From Persicaria tinctoria (Eukaryota; Streptophyta; Magnoliopsida; Caryophyllales; Polygonaceae): a stretch of DNA of 64,000 nucleotides. The position numbers and the translations under genes are program-made. The notes under the pieces are model-generated. The model was not told the origin of the DNA and did no database searches. It worked only from the letters and a program-made list of their open reading frames with translations. Where the stretch lies: positions 12,993,175-13,057,174 of the forward strand of contig JBANSL010000018.1 in NCBI GenBank assembly GCA_037127255.1. Direction: 5' to 3'. Shown one piece after another: positions 58,701 to 64,000 of the stretch (within the stretch, counting starts at the first letter, position 1; every line of letters starts with the position of its first letter).

Positions 58701-61700
58701 GCTGTTAGAATCTTTTCAAATATTGTTGTCCAGGCATATAAATTAATGATAGAACCTAGTATATACATGAGAATAGACAAATATAAATTCACAAGTTGAA
58801 GACAACATCTATACTAAATGGCTAGAACATACTTCTCATCTGAAGGTTCATTCCGTAGTACCTCAGGTGCCATCCACTGTGGCTGCAAAGTGAAAAATAA
58901 ATAAATAAATCTCTCTACAGCGAAATCTGTCATATGTAAAGTTTAAAATAAAATAAAAAAGCTATGAGAGACCAGTAATATCCAAGAACGGTCAACAATG
59001 AAAACATACAGTGCCTTTCCCTGTCTTTGTCGTAAGGTATGTCTCATGTTTAATGCGTGAAAGACCAAAATCAGCAACCTGTTGGTTAACGTAATTTATT
59101 TTAATATAAATCTTATACTTAACTGAAAGACACCTTATATATCAAGAGAAATAAATTCTGAGAACAAAGCAGACCTTGACAGTCCAATTCTTATCAACAA
59201 GCAAATTCGAAGACTTTAAATCACGATGAATGACAGGTGGACTGCAATGATGAAGATAATTCATGCCTCTTGCCTGAAATCCAAATGATCATATGGATCT
59301 TACAAAGAGGTAACAGGTAAAAGAGATACAGAAACAGAATCACTAGTCAAAAACTGAGACACTTACTATATCTAAGGCCATGTGAATTCGACGTCTCCAA
59401 TCGAGCTTAGATGTATTCCTTTGCAATAACCGGAATAAGCTTCCTCTAAAATAAATGAGATAAAGAAGATAGGAAAATACACTAAGATAAACTCGTTTTA
59501 TGCTACGTTAAATATATATCAATGTAACCAAAATGAATGTTCAAAATTCAAGGATAAGAATAAACCTAGGGAGAAATTCTGTAACAATGCAAAGACGCTG
59601 AGGTGAGGTTACTGCACCCATAAACAGTAGAATATTTGGATGTCGAAGCCGCTTCATGAGAGACACCTTCATGAAAGAAGAAGAGATATATCAGCCTGAG
59701 TAAAAATACACAATTTTGGGTTCAATGGCTCAAGCCATGAACCAACCTCAGTAAGAGGTAACAGATAAGCTAAAGTTATCCATCCCCCATACAGTTCCCA
59801 AGATAAAACATGGCTAAAAGCTTATCGAAAACAATAATATTGGAAAAATAAGAATACAATCAAATTTATTCCCAGGGGGAGGGGTAACCCAATAAGAAAA
59901 GCAATCATGTATGAATTAAACTTAACTCATGGAAAACGTAAAAAGTACCTCTTGTCTAAAAGAAAAGATGGCTTCTTCAGTGTATTCTTGTTTAGAGAAA
60001 ACTTTGACTGCAACATCCTGGAAAAAAAGAGCCATTGCCATTGTTTAATAAAGCATCAAAATGTCAAATAATGAGCCACACATCTATGTATTTATAGATC
60101 TTTATCAAACATAAAGCAGTTGCTGCCACCTGTCAGATGAGAATTAGAAAAAGACCTCAGCACTAAACCATAGATGAGATAAAGGGACGCACAAGATAAC
60201 AAAGCAATGATTTGATAGCCAATGACAGAAATGTCTAATCCGCCATCAACTCCATTAAACCACCAATCATCCAAATTTGATTCTCTTTTAGGACTATTTA
60301 TGCTCCATTTCCCCAAACTAGATTCTTCTTGTACTGTGATTAGAACCAGAAATGATTTCACGGTTCCACTCTCTCCATTAACACCACTTTCCTCTTTCAT
60401 TCTATCACCTCCTCTTTTCATGAATTACTAGGTTTATCTTAATCCCATTCCATGGTTGCTCAATCGGTTTCTAATGGGGAAAGGCTAGTAGCCCACCTTT
60501 GAGGTCTCAAGTTCGAGCCCCATGGGTGGCCACCAGGGGATTTAAATTCCCCTGACTCTCACCCCTCGTTGGGGAAAGATTGTCTACATCCGGGGACCCC
60601 AGACCTGGCCCTCCCCTTGGAGTTGGGCAGGCAATCCCTGGGGTAGGTTGTTGTTTAGTGTTTTCTTAATCCCCTTCTTCTCTCTCTAGATGTTCATTGC
60701 CATCACCACTCTTCTTGTTAGTCGATGTCAACAACCCATTTCTGTTATCACTTATCAGGCAATAGCTTAAAAACATGTGCTCTCTCGCACTATCTATTCA
60801 TTCATCATTTCTCTATGAGCCCATATTCGCATTAGTTTGGTACCTTGCCCCATATTTATAAGAAATGGTTATTTGTTTTCATTTAAATAGAGATAGTTGT
60901 CTGTCTCTCCAAACTGAGGATTAGATCCTTGTTTCAGTTTTCTGCATTATGTTTTTCCACTGAGCAGACATCCAACAACAACAACAAAAAAAAGAGGATG
61001 GAAGATAGATTTTTATAGGAAATAGCAACATCTCTGAAAAATAGTAGAGAATGTATTTTACGAACTTATATGAGCTTGCTTATGTGGGGGAACATTGTGT
61101 TGGGTTTGTACACTCATATAATGAAGGCAGAAACATCTCTAACTTCAGTTTGCTATCGTACATCCCTAATAAACCTCCAATTTCGTATTCAAATAGTATT
61201 TTATCAGTCTTAGGGGGGGAGAGATAAGTCAACAAACATACCGATCCATACCATAGAGCATGATACACCGTTCCACAGGACCCTGGACAAAACAAAAGAA
61301 TATAGAATGTATATCAGACCCATATTAAGGCTGAGAAAATACAACTTTGCAAACCAATAGTTGGCCAAAAAATAAAAGATAAATAATACAGCAGAAATCC
61401 ATTTTGGACTAAACCTTCAGAGTTCAGACTACCAAATAATAGTGAATTATTCTAATATAACCTTCCATGCAATAAAACCACCCTAATATAGATCCTTCAT
61501 AAGCAGGGTGGGGGGGGTGGGGTAAAGATAGGTGACCAACCACCCCAGTAATTGACACCTAGCCTTCAAATATGAAAGGATGCACAATGCAAAGTACAGC
61601 TGAAGAAAAAATATGAAGAAAACTTCATCGTAAATGTCATTAGAAACACCATTGTGTCTCCAACTCAAACCTAGGGAATCCTAATTGGGTCCAAGGCCCC

Positions 61701-63729
61701 ATCTCATGGGATGCCATTTTCTCAAGGGCCTCAACAAACTGCTGTCAGTGTCACAAGTGTTGGTCAATCCTTTTCGCACCAGATAAAATAGGCGAAGGGA
61801 TGTATATAAAGCCTTAACAGAGTACCAATATAGACTTAGACAACAAGACACTTCGAATAACCCAGGATCAGCTGCCTAGGAACAAAATCTTTTTAAGCCA
61901 TTTTTTACAACTTGAGAGGAAAAAAAGAAGCTATTACTGGCAATAATGTAAGGCTCTAGCATAGTTATGAAAAGAAGTGAGGGTTAAGAACTAGAATTAG
62001 ACAGATTATACTATAAGATGCCAGAGTTCACACACTAGTTGATTCATGTAGTGACTCGTACAACCTAATGTCTCCTAACTACCAAGAAGAGCTTTAACGT
62101 TCAAGCATGAGGAATCGAAAGATAACCAAGGGCTTGGAATGGTTGATGCTCCAAGCCCTAGTTCTTTACAACTGGTACAACAACCAACATGTTGCACAAT
62201 TTCTGGTCATGCCAGTCCATAATGATAGCAATGGCATTGTGATACTCAAGTATGACAGAGGTACAAGGGTTTATACTTTATAGTTCTGCTCAGACTTGCA
62301 TCGTTGGCTACACTCCAAAAACCTAATATTATTTGGGGTAGTTCATCGCATTTTAAGGTTCAAATTTATTTCAAATGCCTAACTGCATTAAGTAGTCAAA
62401 ATGAGCCAAAAGGCTTGGGTTTGACAGGAAATTGTACCATCATGAAAAATAAGCTTGCCAAATATATCCACAAGTTTTTATCTATGAACAGAACAATGCA
62501 GTCATAAAATCTATGCAAAACCAACTACAAGACTAACAAGAGTATTTTCATGTTCTAAAATCAGATTGTACTTAACATATTAATGTTACCTTGTCCAATC
62601 TGCTCTCCAATTGTTAGATCCTCCCACAAGATTTCATAGTCCAAGCAATCAGTTTCAATGTCCAGTTGTTTCAAAGCACTACTGCTTGTACTTCCACAGC
62701 TACTGGCGCTGCTTGTACTGTTCACATTAAATGAAGATGACCATGATCCAGAGGCTTCAGTTGTGCAAGGACGATTACATTCATTGAACTGGTTTTCAGA
62801 TTTCATTAAAGGAGATGAGTGATCGTTGTCCTGATCACCCTGCAACCAAGGCCAAGCAAATCTATTGGATCTTGCTTCTGATGATTCTTGCTCGTTCCCC
62901 CTCCGGGACCATTGTGTTGTTTTCTTGCCGATCCAAGCCTCTGCTTTAGAGGTAATATTACGGATGGAAGCTTTTCCTTCACTCTCGTCCTCAGAGTCTT
63001 TGCTCAATTTTGCTGGAGACTTGTCAGCAATAACCTGAGAAATTACACCAAAAAGAGATGGAGCAGCATTCCTTCTGGGTGTGCCAGATTCACTGGAATT
63101 AATATCATCCTTATGATCAGAAAGAGCAGCATTAAAGGATCCATGATCAGATTGACGACTATCTCCACTCCCACCTTCACGCTCCACATTATTATCCCCA
63201 GTTTTCAATTTAGACCTCACTTTGTTACCTACTTTGGAAGCCTGTTTCAGGTGTCCAAAAGTCAATGAGATGAGGTACAATTAACAAGAGAAATAAATAA
63301 ATTATATAGCTCACCAAGTCCGTTATTTTTGAAGCAAGTGCAACTTGTAAAGGCTGTTCAGGATCAAGACCAAGCTTGATCGCAACACGGTTTCTGGGCA
63401 AGCTAGAACTGTTATATGTATCAGAACTCTTTGCATCTGGCAAAGAAAATCCCATTTCATGGAATGGTCTTGAATCACTTGATACACATATAACCCCGAT
63501 CAATGAACCATCATCATCATAAAATGGCGTCTCAGTTGCAATCATCACAACTCTCCAGCCCATTTTATTTTTTACAGGGATCTGTCCGGTCCAATTTTCT
63601 CCTAGCATAACCCGGTTAATTATATTGTTTGCTACAGGATAGTCCTTCTCATCTATTAGGAGTTCAAGAACATCCTTGCCCAGAGCTTCTGCTGCGGAAT
63701 AACCATAGAGGTTTTCAGCGGTTCGGTTC
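55746..63729 (-). CDS. PAS-domain Raf-like MAPKKK (RAF10/11 type), 3' twelve exons
   Basis: A soluble Ser/Thr protein kinase of the plant Raf B group, pairing a sensory PAS domain with a tyrosine-kinase-like catalytic domain. Predicted exons: 63315-63729, 62590-63241, 61242-61282, 59949-60017, 59566-59666, 59367-59445, 59175-59273, 59010-59078, 58833-58882, 58598-58679, 57506-57600 and 55746-55872; all phases agree, about 625 codons, 5' exons beyond 64000. [23 protein letters not shown] Ser-rich linker follows ([20 protein letters not shown]). Kinase: [26 protein letters not shown] (ATP Lys), [28 protein letters not shown] and [20 protein letters not shown]; no catalytic residue is missing. 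The tail is short ([11 protein letters not shown]). Arabidopsis relatives At5g49470 and At1g67890 affect ABA responses and seed dormancy; the same role here is inference. One intron holds a SINE. Confidence 0.93.
60447..60663 (+). mobile_element. tRNA-derived SINE in a kinase intron
   Basis: An A-box-like TGGTTGCTCAATCGG and a B-box AAGTTCGAGCCCC, then a G+C-rich body (ggggaccccagacctggccc) and a T-rich end. The perfect 10-bp duplication TCTTAATCCC lies at 60437-60446 and 60664-60673. It lies between the exons at 59949-60017 and 61242-61282, in sense to the plus strand and antisense to the kinase. Confidence 0.8.
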
Positions 63730-64000
63730 CTGCATTATCATTTTATAAGTTGGCAACCAAAAGAACCTCCAGAAGATTTTTTTTGGTAGCTCACCCAGAA
63801 GATTACAACAGAAAAAGAAAAGAAAAGAAAGCAGTTTATTATTTTCTGTATGCCTGCATATGCATTCCATTCAGATACCTGATTTGTTAACCCTACTGAT
63901 CATAAACAAATGTTGAAACCTGCTAGGCATAACTTGCTCACCCTAATCATTGAAAGCTCTAAACAATGAAATCCCAGTCTAACAATCCAAAGAATTATCT

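Noticed and set aside
1..64000. LTR retrotransposons
   Set aside because: No long direct repeats with TG...CA ends, primer site, or gag/integrase-like frames were seen.
1..64000. A biosynthetic gene cluster linking the SDR, oxidoreductase and enoyl-CoA hydratase
   Set aside because: They belong to unrelated pathways, are conserved single genes in other plants, and have different orientations and spacing; no scaffold-forming enzyme is present.

Overview
The window is nuclear DNA of a flowering plant, most likely a eudicot. Every host gene is intron-rich with GT-AG boundaries (one GC-AG), intergenic DNA is AT-rich, and the space between genes is packed with DNA transposons, SINEs and 5'-truncated LINEs. 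One assembly gap of exactly 500 N lies at 38246-38745. The species cannot be fixed from the sequence.

Host genes. (1) Galactokinase, minus strand, 101-4046; the first eight exons are present and the 3' exons lie before the window. (2) A WRKY57-like group IIc WRKY transcription factor, minus, 33121-34412, complete in three exons (352 aa). (3) The first exon only of a LURP-one-related (LOR) protein, minus, 39758-40048. (4) A peroxisomal enoyl-CoA hydratase/isomerase like Arabidopsis ECHIA, minus, 41782-46046, three exons, 264 aa ending in the PTS1 signal SKL. (5) A Gfo/Idh/MocA-type NAD(P)-dependent oxidoreductase, minus, 49367-53202, 12 exons, 357 aa. (6) An ABA2/secoisolariciresinol-dehydrogenase-like short-chain dehydrogenase, plus, 54126-55112, two exons, 279 aa. 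(7) The C-terminal 12 exons of a PAS-domain Raf-like MAPKKK (RAF10/RAF11 type), minus, 55746-63729; its 5' end lies past 64000. Genes 5 and 6 are divergent and 6 and 7 convergent. These are independent housekeeping, signalling and metabolic genes, not a pathway cluster.

Mobile DNA. The most striking object is a Helitron of about 11.8 kb (4786-16570, minus orientation). It has a terminal CTAG and hairpin at one end and TC-type 5' termini at the other. It carries a seven-exon Rep-helicase gene that splices in silico into one uninterrupted 1474-codon frame with the HUH, two-tyrosine and PIF1 helicase motifs, and a ten-exon RPA1-like gene of 527 codons that appears to have lost one splice acceptor. 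A smaller non-autonomous Helitron of the same family follows at 16675-17523. From 17.6 to 32 kb, and again from 46 to 48.4 kb, the DNA is a mosaic: Stowaway MITEs (one pair nested), hAT elements with 8-bp target duplications, Mutator-like elements with 9-bp duplications and related termini, Tourist/Harbinger elements with TTA duplications, SINEs, LINE 3' ends, and an element containing a 100-bp tandem array plus an 18-bp minisatellite.

Most gene models were built by joining exons at splice sites whose phases agree. The exon coordinates are therefore predictions from sequence and family resemblance, with no transcript evidence.
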